Positions 10,171 through 21,742 of a DNA stretch of 64,000 bases are shown here, piece by piece. The DNA comes from Pelomonas sp. Root1217 (lineage in GTDB: Bacteria; Pseudomonadota; Gammaproteobacteria; Burkholderiales; Burkholderiaceae_C): positions 78,504-142,503 of the forward strand of contig NZ_LMDC01000028.1 in the NCBI RefSeq assembly GCF_001425705.1. The letters are read 5' to 3'. The translations under genes were made by a program, and so were the position numbers. The notes beneath the pieces are model-generated. The model saw only the letters and a program-made list of their open reading frames with translations. It was not told the origin of the DNA and made no database searches. Every line of letters starts with the position of its first letter. Positions within the stretch are counted from its first letter, which is position 1.

Positions 10171-10986
10171 TCAGCCCCGCGTTACGCCGTGCGCTTCAAA
10201 CGATGCCTGGCCGCGCGGCCATCCCTCTTCAACCTGCAGGTCGGAGCGCAGCATGGCCTTCAACCGCAGCGCATTGCGCAGCGCCGCACCGCCGGCGGTG
10301 TTGCCGAAGATGCACCAGCAGGCCTGGTGCTGCGACTGCGCCCGCAGCCACAGCGCGCGCTCCCGCAGCCAGCCCTCGTCGTAGGACGACCAGTATTCCC
10401 GCGGCGAACCATGCCAGCGGCAATACAGCGGCGGGGCATGGTCCATCGCCAGGACTTGGCTCCAGCCGCCCGGCTCGTCAGCGCCCGGCCACTTCGCGGG
10501 GTCGACCGCTGCACGCGACACCTCAAGGTCTCGCATCAGGCGCTCGGCCGGCAGCGTGAACCAGCTCGGATGCCTGGGTTCACAGACGATGGTGCCGCCA
10601 AAGCGGGCGTGCACCTGCTCGAAGAAGTGGCCGGCGACGAGATCGTCATACGCCAGCGTGGTGGGCAGTTGCACAAGCAGCACACACCATTTTGGGCCGA
10701 GGGCCGCGGCGGCATCGACGAAGCGCGTCAGCGGCTCATTCACGCCCTCCAGCCGACAATGGTGCGAGATCTGCTTCGGGCATTTGACGGCGAAACGAAA
10801 GTCCGGCGGCGCGCGATCGGCCCAGCGCTCGTAGGTGCTGGCGCGATGGCTGCGGTAGAAGGACGAGTTGATCTCCACGCAGCCCATCAGGGCCGAATAG
10901 CGCTGCAGGTCGAAGTCACCCGCACGGAAGGCGGCCGCGCCTTCGGCCGCAATGCCCCAGTCCGACGTACCGATGAAGATCGTCAT
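10171..10986 (-). CDS. DUF72 family protein (YecE-like), copy 2
   Basis: A 271-residue paralogue of the adjacent downstream gene. Shared blocks are FIGTSDWG, VEINSSFYRSHR, YERWADRAPP, FRFAVKCPKQISH, CVLLVQLPTT and YCRWHGSPREYWSSY. It is longer mainly because of a segment around GGWSQVLAMDHAPPLY before the RWHGSPR motif and a different C-terminal tail. Function is unknown. It is the upstream gene of the pair, with 78 bases separating its start from the stop of the alcohol dehydrogenase-like gene, so a promoter could lie there. Confidence 0.88.
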   Translation of the reverse strand: MTIFIGTSDWGIAAEGAAAFRAGDFDLQRYSALMGCVEINSSFYRSHRASTYERWADRAPPDFRFAVKCPKQISHHCRLEGVNEPLTRFVDAAAALGPKWCVLLVQLPTTLAYDDLVAGHFFEQVHARFGGTIVCEPRHPSWFTLPAERLMRDLEVSRAAVDPAKWPGADEPGGWSQVLAMDHAPPLYCRWHGSPREYWSSYDEGWLRERALWLRAQSQHQACWCIFGNTAGGAALRNALRLKAMLRSDLQVEEGWPRGQASFEAHGVTRG

Positions 10987-11064
10987 GTCCCCAGCCTAGG
11001 CAGGCTGGCAGGGGGCGGGCGTCAGACAAGGGCGCAGCGCGGGCCCGCCGCTGTCCGACGCGGC

Positions 11065-12078
11065 TCAGAAGCCGCTGAGGACGATCTTGCCGCGCATGCG
11101 GCCCGATTCGACGAGTTCATGCGCCCGCCGCAGGTTCGCCGCATTGATCGGGCGCAGCTGCTCGCTGACCGTGGTGCGCACACGACCCGCGTCGACCAGG
11201 GCGGCGATGCGCGCCAACAGGCGGCCCTGCTCCGCGACGTCCGCCGTGCCGAACATCGGTCGCGTGAACATCATTTCCCAGTGCAGGGACAGGGCCTTGC
11301 GCTTGAGCGTCATCACATCGATGGGGCCCGAGAGGTCGTCGATGAGGCCCAGACGGCCCTGGGGCGCGGCGGCATCGATGAGGGTGTCCCAGTGCTGCTC
11401 GGTATGGGTGAGGCTGGCGATGAACTCGACCTCTGCGACGCCGGCGGCCACCAGTTGCGGCCGCAATGGCTGGCTGTGATCGATGACGATGTGGGCGCCG
11501 AGTTGCTTCACCCAGCCCTGCGTTTCGGGCCGGCTGGCCGTGCCGATGACGCGCAGCTGGGTCAGCTCCCTGGCCAGTTGCACGAGGATGGAGCCTACGC
11601 CGCCGGCCGCGCCGATGATGAGCAGGCTCTGACCCGCGCCGCCGCCCTCGGCCACGCCGAGGCGGTCGAACAGCAGTTCCCAGGCCGTGATGGCGGTCAG
11701 CGGCAGGGCGGCGGCCTCCGCATCGGTGAGGCTTTTGGGCGCCAGCGCCGCAATGCGATGGTCGACCAGATGCAACTCGGCATTCGAGCCCGGGCGATTG
11801 ATGGCGCCGGCGTAGTACACGCGGTCACCGATGGCAAAGCCACTGACGTCCTGGCCCAGCGCCTCCACGGTGCCCACGGCGTCCCAGCCGAGAACCTCGG
11901 GCTGGAATGCCGTGGGCGCGCGGTTGCGTCGCACCTTGGTGTCGACGGGGTTGACCGACACGGCCGCGACGCGAACCAGCAGGTCCAGCGGGCCGGGCGC
12001 CGGCGCGCGCAGTTCGAGATCGATCAGGGATTCGGGGTGATCGATGGGCAGGGATTGCAGATAGCCGACGGCTTTCAT
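11065..12078 (-). CDS. Zinc-type alcohol dehydrogenase-like / quinone oxidoreductase family protein
   Basis: A 337-residue member of the medium-chain dehydrogenase/reductase superfamily, probably an NADPH-dependent enone or quinone reductase without catalytic zinc. The N-terminal GroES-like domain carries SVNPVDTKVRRN and EVLGWDAVGTVEALG; the Rossmann domain carries LLIIGAAGGVGSILVQLA. Cysteine zinc ligands of true alcohol dehydrogenases are absent. The ATG at 12078 is preceded by AAAGGA at a good distance; the frame is open further upstream but without better signals. It is divergent from a LysR regulator 99 bases away, the classic arrangement for a regulator controlling its neighbour. The natural substrate cannot be told from sequence. 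Confidence 0.9.
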   Translation of the reverse strand: MKAVGYLQSLPIDHPESLIDLELRAPAPGPLDLLVRVAAVSVNPVDTKVRRNRAPTAFQPEVLGWDAVGTVEALGQDVSGFAIGDRVYYAGAINRPGSNAELHLVDHRIAALAPKSLTDAEAAALPLTAITAWELLFDRLGVAEGGGAGQSLLIIGAAGGVGSILVQLARELTQLRVIGTASRPETQGWVKQLGAHIVIDHSQPLRPQLVAAGVAEVEFIASLTHTEQHWDTLIDAAAPQGRLGLIDDLSGPIDVMTLKRKALSLHWEMMFTRPMFGTADVAEQGRLLARIAALVDAGRVRTTVSEQLRPINAANLRRAHELVESGRMRGKIVLSGF

Positions 12079-12098
12079 GGGGCGTCCTTTCTGAGACG

Positions 12099-12164
12099 AA
12101 TCAGTGATGGCTGTCATGGTGGCGTCCGGCATTCAAATCAGAAAGACTAGGATCGGCGAATCAG
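12099..12164. promoter_or_regulatory. Divergent control region with three AATCAG copies
   Basis: The 99-base space between the dehydrogenase and LysR starts contains AATCAG at 12099-12104, 12136-12141 and 12159-12164; two of them extend to CGAATCAGT (12097-12105 and 12157-12165). Repetition of an A/T-rich hexamer in such GC-rich DNA at a LysR-divergent promoter suggests regulator binding sites. A classical T-N11-A dyad is not clear. Confidence 0.4.
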
Positions 12165-12177
12165 TTTCATCACAACA

Positions 12178-13116
12178 ATGAAGATGGATCGCTTTTCACC
12201 GCTGCAGCTCTTTGTCTGCGCAGCAGAGGCTGGCAGCTTCTCGGCGGCCGCGCGACGGCTGGACCTCGGCCCTGTACAGGCCAGCGCCACCATTGCGAGG
12301 CTGGAGCGTGAGCTTGGCGTGCGGCTGTTCGAGCGCTCGACGCGCCGGCTGCGCCTGACCGAGGCGGGCGAGCAATGGCTGCCGCATGCACGGCAGCTGC
12401 TGGCGGCCTGGGAGGGTGGCCAAGCCGCACTGCGCGGCATCACGGCCGAGGACCAGCCCCTCAGCGGCCGCCTGCGGGTGAGCCTGCCCAGCGACATCGG
12501 GCGCCAGCACCTGTGGCGCTGGATCGAGGATTTCATCGCCAGCGATGGCAGCTCGGCGCTGCAACTGGAGCTGCGACTCAGCGACCGGGTGGCCGATCTT
12601 GTGCAGGAGCCCGTCGACTACGCCGTGCGCTACGGCGAGCCGCCGGACTCCAGTCTCATCGCCCTGCCCTTGGCGCCGGACAACCGTCGCGTGCTGTGCG
12701 CCAGCCCGGCCTATGTCGCTCGCCACGGGCAACCGCCGACGCCCGCTGACCTGCGCGGCCACAACTGCCTGCGCTGGATGCTCGGAGACAGCCTGCACGG
12801 CCGCTGGCGCTTCACGTCACCCGATGGCGAGGCTTGCGCGGTCGAGGTCAGCGGAGACCGCACCGTGGACGACGGCGGCCTGGTGCGCGAATGGGCGGTG
12901 GCCGGGCTGGGCATCGCCTACAAGAGCCGGCTCGACGTGGCCGCCGACCTGGCGGCTGGCCGGCTGGTGGCGCTGCTGCCGGAATGGCTCGGCGAGCCCG
13001 CGCCCCTGCACTGGATGGCGGTGGGACGACACCGCCTGACGCCGGCCCTGAGGCGGCTCGCAGAAAGCATCAGGGCCCACTGTGGGGCCCTGGATGGAAG
13101 CGAAGTGCGGCGCTGA
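12178..13116 (+). CDS. LysR family transcriptional regulator
   Basis: A 312-residue LysR-type regulator. Residues about 6-64 form the winged helix-turn-helix (FSPLQLFVCAAEAGSFSAAA onward, ending in FERSTRRLRLTEAGE), and about 90-300 form the type-2 periplasmic-binding-like effector domain (SGRLRVSLPSDIG, VDYAVRYGEPPDS). It belongs to the subgroup that often controls adjacent oxidoreductases. The start at 12178 could also be the ATG at 12184. It is transcribed away from the dehydrogenase gene and probably regulates it and itself. The effector is unknown. Confidence 0.93.
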   Translation: MKMDRFSPLQLFVCAAEAGSFSAAARRLDLGPVQASATIARLERELGVRLFERSTRRLRLTEAGEQWLPHARQLLAAWEGGQAALRGITAEDQPLSGRLRVSLPSDIGRQHLWRWIEDFIASDGSSALQLELRLSDRVADLVQEPVDYAVRYGEPPDSSLIALPLAPDNRRVLCASPAYVARHGQPPTPADLRGHNCLRWMLGDSLHGRWRFTSPDGEACAVEVSGDRTVDDGGLVREWAVAGLGIAYKSRLDVAADLAAGRLVALLPEWLGEPAPLHWMAVGRHRLTPALRRLAESIRAHCGALDGSEVRR

Positions 13117-13126
13117 GCCGCGACGT

Positions 13127-13639
13127 TCAGTGGGCGCGGCGGCGCATTGCGCCGAGGCCGAGCAAAGCGAGACCGGTTAGCGCCAGGCTGGCGGGTTCAG
13201 GCAGGCGGTTGGGATCACGCACTGTGAAATTCAGCGGGCCGCTGGTGAAGCTGCAACCGTAGTTCTGAAGATTGGAATTCAGGCACTGGGAATTGGTAGC
13301 GATGAACCCCGAACCCGCGGCAACGGCCGTGTAATCCATGATGAACAGCGACGGATCGAGATTCCACTGCACACCATTGCCCAGGGTACCGATGACGATG
13401 TTTGTCAGGTTAAGGGCGGGCGAGCCATCGGCAGTGAAACCACCGCCGCCGGAGCCACCGGCATCCACCTCGCCGGCCGAACCGCCTTGGACGATCACTT
13501 CGACTTGGAAGGTCTGGCCGATGAGCAGGTTGTTCAGATCCACGCCACCGACACCCTGCATGATGAGGACGGGTGCAGCATGGGTCACCAAGGCAGATGC
13601 TGCGAGGGCGACACCAGCAAGGACGGTACGGAAGTTCAT
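13127..13639 (-). CDS. PEP-CTERM sorting domain protein
   Basis: A 170-residue exported protein. It has a signal peptide (residues 1-21, ending THA) and a textbook PEP-CTERM tail: RLPEPASL, a hydrophobic helix (LTGLALLGLG) and the basic end MRRRAH. In this family the tail directs the protein to the exosortase (EpsH/XrtA) for sorting, usually in bacteria that make exopolysaccharide. The middle is Gly-rich and low in charge and resembles other secreted PEP-CTERM proteins, with no enzymatic motif. GGAG lies upstream of the ATG. No exosortase gene is in the window, so its sorting machinery must be elsewhere. It converges on the LysR gene. Confidence 0.9.
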   Translation of the reverse strand: MNFRTVLAGVALAASALVTHAAPVLIMQGVGGVDLNNLLIGQTFQVEVIVQGGSAGEVDAGGSGGGGFTADGSPALNLTNIVIGTLGNGVQWNLDPSLFIMDYTAVAAGSGFIATNSQCLNSNLQNYGCSFTSGPLNFTVRDPNRLPEPASLALTGLALLGLGAMRRRAH

Positions 13640-13757
13640 CTTGTTCTCCAGGCGATTGAAGCCACTGAAGCAATCTCCGGGCCATCACTGGTTTCTCCTA
13701 TGAAGCGCACATTATTTGTAACAGGCGCTGTAAAGCCTACCGACACCGAAATCGGGT

Positions 13758-15320
13758 TCAGCCCTCTCCATCAGGCTTGACGGGCAGGCCGGGGAGCGGC
13801 CAGTGGGAAGCGGCGAAAGGCAGCGCAGCACATCCATCGCGCCACGCCTGTTGCCAGGCTTGCGGCGGGTGGGTCGCCCCGGGTGCAAGCCCACGCACGA
13901 CGCAGCCAGCGCTGGCACCACTGGCGGCGATCTCGGCGAGACGCTGCAGCTCCAGCACGCCGCCAATGCCGACCACCGGCGCCGGCGCCATGGCCACCCA
14001 CCAGGCCAGGTTGTGAAGCCCTTGCGCTCGCCAGGGCATGGCCTTGGTCAACGTTGGCCAGACGGGACCGCAGGCGATGTAGTCGGGCGACCAGGCCACG
14101 GCGCGGGCCAACTCCCACAGGCTGTGCGAACTCAGCCCCAGGCGCAGACCACGAGTTCGTGCCTCGGCAAGGTCACGTCGATCGGCAGAGGAAAGCGCCA
14201 GCAGATCTTCCTGGCCCAGATGGATGAAGTCGACGCCCGAGGCCAGCGCCTCGCGCCAGTGGTCGTTGACGATGAGGACTGCGCCCGGGCGGCGCGCAGC
14301 CTTGATTTCAGCGCGCAAGCGGGCTGTCCAGGCGGAGTCAGCCTCGCCCGGGGCTCGCTTGACCCGCAATTGAACGGCTTGCAGGCCGCCCTCAAAAAGG
14401 CAGACGGCATGGGCGCCGCTGTCGGTGATGGCGTAGACCCCTTCAAGGGCCGGTGCCCCGCGGCGCGGTGCCGGCCAGGCCTCGGGCGGCGCCTCGTCGT
14501 CGAACAGCGCGGGCAGCAGGCCGGCATCGCCGATGAAGCCCGACTCTGGCTGCACCGGCCCGGCGCCAGCGCCAGGCGGCTGAAGGTCGGCACGCAGGCC
14601 GGAGGTCGTCAGCATCTTGGCGATGACGGCCGCATCGGCAGCGACGAAACCGCGGGCCGATGCCGCAGCCAGAGCGGTCGCGAAGGTGCAGCCAGTACCG
14701 TGGTTGTTGCCAGCGGCGCGGCGCGGCAAGGCCAGCCAGCCGGTTGCGTGTTCGGCCGCCAGCCAATCCAGCGCGAGCGAGCCGCCGGCATCGCCGCCCG
14801 TGATGCAGACAGCGCGGGCTCCCAGGGCCTGCAGCGCGCGCGCCTGCGCAGGCAGGCTGCCCTCGCCCACCAGGTGCGTGGCCTCGCGCTGGTTGGGCGT
14901 GACGACGCTGGCCCGCGGCAGCAGCTCCTCGCGATAAGCGCGCAGCAGCGCTTCGTCGACAAAGCTGGCGCCGGTGGAGGCCCGCAACACCGGGTCAACG
15001 ACGAGAGTGACGGGAGCGCGCTCGCGCAGCCGGTCAACCCAGCGTGCAACAACCCGCAGTTGCTCGACACCGCCGAGCAGGCCCGTCTTGATCGCAGCAG
15101 GCGGCAGGTCATCGGCCAGCGCGGCGAGTTGGGCGTCGAGCTGCTCAGGCGGCACGGGGAAGACGGCCTCGACGGCGACGCTGTTCTGCGCCGTCAATGC
15201 GGCAGCCACGGGGCAAAGGTGCACGCCCGCCGCATCGGCAGCGCGCTGGTCGGCCGACAGGCCGGCACCGCCACCGCTGTCCAGCCCGGCAATGCTCCAG
15301 ATGATGGGTGCGTTGCTCAT
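13758..15320 (-). CDS. thiDE: Bifunctional hydroxymethylpyrimidine kinase / thiamine-phosphate synthase (ThiD-ThiE fusion)
   Basis: A 520-residue fusion for the last two steps of thiamine phosphate assembly. Residues about 5-260 are ThiD, phosphorylating HMP and HMP-P (IAGLDSGGGAGLSAD, AIKTGLLGG, VVDPVLRASTG, NNHGTGCTFATALAA). Residues about 300-510 are ThiE, joining HMP-PP to thiazole phosphate (GVYAITDS, VQLRVKR, IVNDHWREAL, HLGQEDLL, LSSHS, CGPVWPTLTK, VVGIGGV). A Pro/Ala-rich linker joins them. The ATG at 15320 shares four bases with the thiG stop (ATGA). The frame stays open upstream through thiG, but that is a shadow. It is the last gene of the thi operon. Confidence 0.95.
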   Translation of the reverse strand: MSNAPIIWSIAGLDSGGGAGLSADQRAADAAGVHLCPVAAALTAQNSVAVEAVFPVPPEQLDAQLAALADDLPPAAIKTGLLGGVEQLRVVARWVDRLRERAPVTLVVDPVLRASTGASFVDEALLRAYREELLPRASVVTPNQREATHLVGEGSLPAQARALQALGARAVCITGGDAGGSLALDWLAAEHATGWLALPRRAAGNNHGTGCTFATALAAASARGFVAADAAVIAKMLTTSGLRADLQPPGAGAGPVQPESGFIGDAGLLPALFDDEAPPEAWPAPRRGAPALEGVYAITDSGAHAVCLFEGGLQAVQLRVKRAPGEADSAWTARLRAEIKAARRPGAVLIVNDHWREALASGVDFIHLGQEDLLALSSADRRDLAEARTRGLRLGLSSHSLWELARAVAWSPDYIACGPVWPTLTKAMPWRAQGLHNLAWWVAMAPAPVVGIGGVLELQRLAEIAASGASAGCVVRGLAPGATHPPQAWQQAWRDGCAALPFAASHWPLPGLPVKPDGEG

Positions 15321-16105
15321 GGAATCAGAAAGGGCCTGCCACCCACCGGCGTGCTCGCAACGGCCATGTCCTGCTTGCTCATGACGCCGGCCTCGAAGCC
15401 GGTTCGCCCGGCCGCGATGGACTGGCCGAACGCCGCGGCCATGCGGATGGGGTCGCCGGCCTGGGCTATCGCCGAGTTCAGGAGCACGCCGTCCAAGCCC
15501 AGCTCCATCGCCTGGGCCGCGTGCGAGGGCGCACCGATGCCGGCGTCCACGATCAGCGGCACGCCGGGCAGGCGCTCGCGGAGCGTGCGCAGTGCGAACG
15601 GGTTGAGCAGGCCTTGGCCCGAGCCGATGGGTGCGCCCCAGGGCATCAGCACCTGGCAGCCGGCGTCCAGCAGGCGGCGGCAGGTGACGAGGTCGTCGGT
15701 GCAGTAGGGGAAGACCTCGAAACCGTCCTTCACGAGCTGCTCGGCGGCCGTGACCAGCTCCCAGGGGTCGGGTTGCAGCGTGTGCTCGTCGCCGACGACT
15801 TCCAGCTTGACCCACGGCGTGTCGTAGAGCTCGCGCGCCATGTGCGCCAGCGTGACGGCCTCCTGCGCGGTGCGGCACCCGGCGGTGTTGGGCAGCAGGT
15901 GGCCGCCGGTCTCGCGCAGGGTCTCGCGGATGGCGGCGACAAAGCCGTTGTCGCCGGCCGCCGCGAGCGTGCGCTTGAGGCCGACGGTCAACACCTGGGC
16001 GCCGCTGGCCAGCACGGCCCGGCGAAGGATCTCGGGCGAGGGGTAGCCGGCGGTGCCGAGCAGGAAGCGGCTGGTGAGCTGGCGGCCGTAAAGGGTCCAA
16101 GACAT
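15317..16105 (-). CDS. thiG: Thiazole synthase
   Basis: A 262-residue TIM-barrel enzyme that builds the thiazole phosphate ring from deoxyxylulose phosphate, dehydroglycine and ThiS-thiocarboxylate. The Schiff-base lysine is in WVKLEVVGD (Lys100). Other family blocks are FLLGTAGYPSPE, LLPNTAGCRTAQEAV, DDLVTCRRLLDAGC, MPWGAPIGSGQG, DAGIGAPSHA and LNSAIAQAGDP. It starts 2 bases after thiS and ends overlapping thiDE. Because the operon also holds ThiO, the dehydroglycine is probably made by oxidising glycine rather than by ThiH. Confidence 0.97.
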   Translation of the reverse strand: MSWTLYGRQLTSRFLLGTAGYPSPEILRRAVLASGAQVLTVGLKRTLAAAGDNGFVAAIRETLRETGGHLLPNTAGCRTAQEAVTLAHMARELYDTPWVKLEVVGDEHTLQPDPWELVTAAEQLVKDGFEVFPYCTDDLVTCRRLLDAGCQVLMPWGAPIGSGQGLLNPFALRTLRERLPGVPLIVDAGIGAPSHAAQAMELGLDGVLLNSAIAQAGDPIRMAAAFGQSIAAGRTGFEAGVMSKQDMAVASTPVGGRPFLIP

Positions 16106-16107
16106 GC

Positions 16108-16303
16108 TCAGCCTCCGGTGATGGGTTGAATGAGGGTCAGTTCGTCGCCGGGCTGGATCAGCGTCACCTCACGCCGGCCGCGCGGCACGAAGGCGCCGTT
16201 GAGCGCGGTGGCAACGGCGTCGTCTGCCCTGCCCTGCTCGGCTAGCAAGGCCGCGACGCTGAGCCCCTCGCGCCAGGGCTGAGGCTGGTGGTTGAGCGTG
16301 AAC

Positions 16304-16311
<8 letters not shown>
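16108..16311 (-). CDS. thiS: Sulfur carrier protein ThiS
   Basis: A 67-residue ubiquitin-like sulfur carrier ending in the required Gly-Gly (QPITGG), which is adenylated and thiocarboxylated and then gives sulfur to ThiG. The internal GAFVPR and GDELTLIQP segments fit the family. The ATG at 16311 gives the normal length; the open frame upstream to 16404 lies inside thiO. It overlaps the end of thiO by 8 bases and sits 2 bases before thiG. Confidence 0.95.
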
Positions 16312-19389
<3,078 letters not shown>

Positions 19390-19395
19390 GGGGCG

Positions 19396-19425
19396 ATTGT
19401 GCTTGTCAATTCGCGCGCCTGGCAA
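19396..19425 (-). promoter_or_regulatory. Candidate sigma-70 promoter of the thi operon
   Basis: On the minus strand TTGCCA (19425-19420) and CACAAT (19401-19396) are separated by 18 bases, matching the -35 and -10 consensus at five and four of six positions. A start about 7 bases further on would fall near 19389, exactly where the TPP aptamer begins. The -35 lies in the last codons of the MFS gene. A perfect TTGACA at 19409-19404 has no good -10 partner. Confidence 0.5.
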
Positions 19426-20719
19426 GCCCCAGGGCGACGGCAACCAAAGCTGTCGCGATGACGAAGCTCAGGACCAGGCCGCCAGCGGCGAAGACGGCGC
19501 CCATCGCCGAAGCACCGGTGATGAGACCGAGATTGCGCGACAACGTCAGCAGGCCGCTGATGACGCCGCGCTGTTCGGCCGGCACCTCGGCCATGACCCC
19601 TGTGTTGTTGGCGGCCTGGAAGAGTGCATAGCCTGGCGTGACGATGGCGAGTGGGCCCACATAGGCAATGACGCCAAGCGACGCGGGCAGCAGCGCGATC
19701 AGCGCGCAGCCAACCGCCATGGCGGCAAGGCCCAGTTGGCTCGTTCGCCGTGTGCCGAAGCGGTCCACCAGCCGGCCGGCCGGAATGCCGCTGCCGGCCG
19801 AAAGGAGGGGGCCGATGGACATCAGCACACCCACCGTGGCAGCGCCAAGGCCGAGCGCGCCGCTGAGGTGAAAGGGGCCAACGACCAGGGTGGCCATCAT
19901 GACGGCAGACACCAGGGCGTTCATTGCCAAGGCTGCGCGCAGGGCGGGGTCGCGCAACCGGTCCAGCCGCACGAGGGGCGACGCGGCGCGAGCCTCGGTA
20001 CGCAGGAACAGCAGCAGGCCCACCGCCGCAAGAGCCATCAGGCCAAGATGCCATGTCATCGCAAGGGCATAGGCCGCCAGCGTCAGCGCCAGCCAAAACG
20101 TGCCGGGCAGGTCGAAGCCGGCAGCGCCCTGCCCTCGGTCAGCCGGCAGATACCGCCAGGCCAGCGCAATGGCCAGCAAGCCCAGGGGCAGGTTGACGAC
20201 AAATACGGCCTGCCAGCCCAAAGCACCGATCAGCGCGCCGCCCAGCGACGGGCCAAGGGCTGTGCCGACTGCCGACATCGTGCCCAGCAGGCCCATCGCG
20301 CTGCCCGTGCGTGCCTTGGGCAGCGCCGCGCCCACCATGGCCATCGTCAAGGCCATCATGGCGGCAGCGCCGATGCCCTGTAGCGCACGGGCCGCGATCA
20401 GCAATGGCAGCGCAGGTGCCAGCGCACAGAGAGTCGACGCGGCCGTGAACAGCGCGATGCCGGCCAGCAGCAGGCGGCGCTTACCCGTCAGGTCACCCAA
20501 CCGACCGGCACTGACGATGAGGGTCGTGATCGCCAGCAGATAGGCCAGCACGACCCATTGCACCTCGGCGAAGCCAGCACCGAAGGCGGCCGTCAGCGTG
20601 GGCAGCGCGACATTGGCGCTGCTGACGGCCAGCGAAGGCAGCAGGGTGCAAAGGGCCAGGCCGGCAAGCACGCCGGTGACGGGCGTTGCAGCGGGGTGAG
20701 CGACGGTCGTGGTGTTCAT
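19406..20719 (-). CDS. MFS transporter, drug:H+ antiporter-like
   Basis: A 437-residue inner-membrane protein with about 12 hydrophobic helices. The motif A loop GRLGDLTGKRRLLLAG follows helix 2, and helix 5 carries GTALGPSLGGALIGALGW, the antiporter signature, as in EmrB/QacA-like efflux proteins; it is shorter than the usual 14-helix DHA2 proteins. The substrate is not readable. It is divergent from a LysR regulator with 72 bases between starts. Downstream its stop is only 16 bases from the TPP riboswitch, so some read-through into thiC is possible. Confidence 0.9.
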   Translation of the reverse strand: MNTTTVAHPAATPVTGVLAGLALCTLLPSLAVSSANVALPTLTAAFGAGFAEVQWVVLAYLLAITTLIVSAGRLGDLTGKRRLLLAGIALFTAASTLCALAPALPLLIAARALQGIGAAAMMALTMAMVGAALPKARTGSAMGLLGTMSAVGTALGPSLGGALIGALGWQAVFVVNLPLGLLAIALAWRYLPADRGQGAAGFDLPGTFWLALTLAAYALAMTWHLGLMALAAVGLLLFLRTEARAASPLVRLDRLRDPALRAALAMNALVSAVMMATLVVGPFHLSGALGLGAATVGVLMSIGPLLSAGSGIPAGRLVDRFGTRRTSQLGLAAMAVGCALIALLPASLGVIAYVGPLAIVTPGYALFQAANNTGVMAEVPAEQRGVISGLLTLSRNLGLITGASAMGAVFAAGGLVLSFVIATALVAVALGLARRAN

Positions 20720-20791
20720 GCCCAGACATTAGGCGTTTGCTGGACATGGCGGAAGACGCATCATCTGCACTTCATCAATGCGCGAGACGCC
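20720..20791. promoter_or_regulatory. Divergent promoter region of MFS and LysR genes
   Basis: This 72-base space must carry the start signals of both genes. It includes a weak dyad, CGCAT and ATGCG separated by 16 bases (about 20757-20782), of a size that could bind a LysR dimer. I see no strong -35/-10 pair. Confidence 0.3.
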
Positions 20792-21682
20792 ATGTCAGAC
20801 CCTGACCTCAACCTGCTGCTGACACTGGACGCCCTGCTGGCCGAGGGCAGCGTCGCCGGCGCCGCCCGGCGCCTACGGCTGAGCCCGTCGGCGATGAGCC
20901 GCTCGCTGGCGCGGCTGCGTGAGGCGACGGGCGACCCCCTGCTCGTGCGCGCCGGACGTGGCCTGGTGGCATCGCCACGGGCGCTGGAACTGCGCGAGCG
21001 CATCGGGCCGCTGGTGCAAGAGGCGCAGGCCGCGCTGAGGCCGGCGGCGGCGTTGCGGCTGGACAAGCTCGAGCGTGAGTTCACGCTGCGTACGCGCGAG
21101 GGCTTTGTCGAGAACTTCGGCGCGGCTCTGCTCGCCCGCGTGAGTTCGGAGGCGCCGGGCGTGCGGCTGCGCTTCGTGCCGAAGCCGGATCGGGACAGCA
21201 CGCCGCTGCGCGACGGCAGCGTCGACCTGGAGACCGGCATCGTCACAGCGTCCAGCGGGCCGGAGCTGCGGGCGCAGGCGCTGTTTCGCGATCGTTTTGT
21301 GGCCGTCGTCCGCCAAGGTCATGGGCTGGCGAGCGGCAAGCTGACGGCGAGGCGCTACGCGGCGGGCCGGCACGTCGCCATCTCCCGACGCGGCACGGCG
21401 ACGGGGCCCATCGACGAAGCGTTGTCCGCGCTAAACCTTGGCCGCGACATCGTCGTCACGGTGGCGGGGTTTTCGGAGGCATTGGCGTTGGCGCGCGGCA
21501 CGGACCTGATTGCCACGGTGCCCGAGCGGCACACCGGGCATCTGCGCGACGGCTTGCTGGCTGTTGATCTACCGCTGGCACTGGCGCCGTTCACCGTCTC
21601 GCTGCTGTGGCATCCAAGGATGGATGGAGACGCGGCGCATCGCTGGTTGCGGAGCTGCCTGCGGGAGGTCTGCGCGGCCTGA
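20792..21682 (+). CDS. LysR family transcriptional regulator
   Basis: A 296-residue LysR regulator. The N-terminal helix-turn-helix runs about 4-62 (LNLLLTLDALLAEGSVAGAA, then LSPSAMSRSLARLREATGDPLLVR), and the rest is the ligand-binding domain. The NLL-LDALL opening and the LRP-like middle place it with regulators that often sit opposite MFS efflux genes. The ATG at 20792 is chosen because it directly precedes the canonical start; the frame is open upstream into the MFS gene. It probably regulates the divergent transporter. The inducer is unknown. Confidence 0.92.
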   Translation: MSDPDLNLLLTLDALLAEGSVAGAARRLRLSPSAMSRSLARLREATGDPLLVRAGRGLVASPRALELRERIGPLVQEAQAALRPAAALRLDKLEREFTLRTREGFVENFGAALLARVSSEAPGVRLRFVPKPDRDSTPLRDGSVDLETGIVTASSGPELRAQALFRDRFVAVVRQGHGLASGKLTARRYAAGRHVAISRRGTATGPIDEALSALNLGRDIVVTVAGFSEALALARGTDLIATVPERHTGHLRDGLLAVDLPLALAPFTVSLLWHPRMDGDAAHRWLRSCLREVCAA

Positions 21683-21742
21683 CCTACGGCACGTCGCGGT
21701 CGAGTGCACAAGCTGCTGTGCTCGCCTCGGGCTGAGCTGGCG

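Noticed and set aside
13758-16100. A single 780-codon frame spanning thiDE and thiG
   Set aside because: The upstream part has no family similarity and lies out of frame over thiG; thiDE begins at 15320 with the ATGA overlap.
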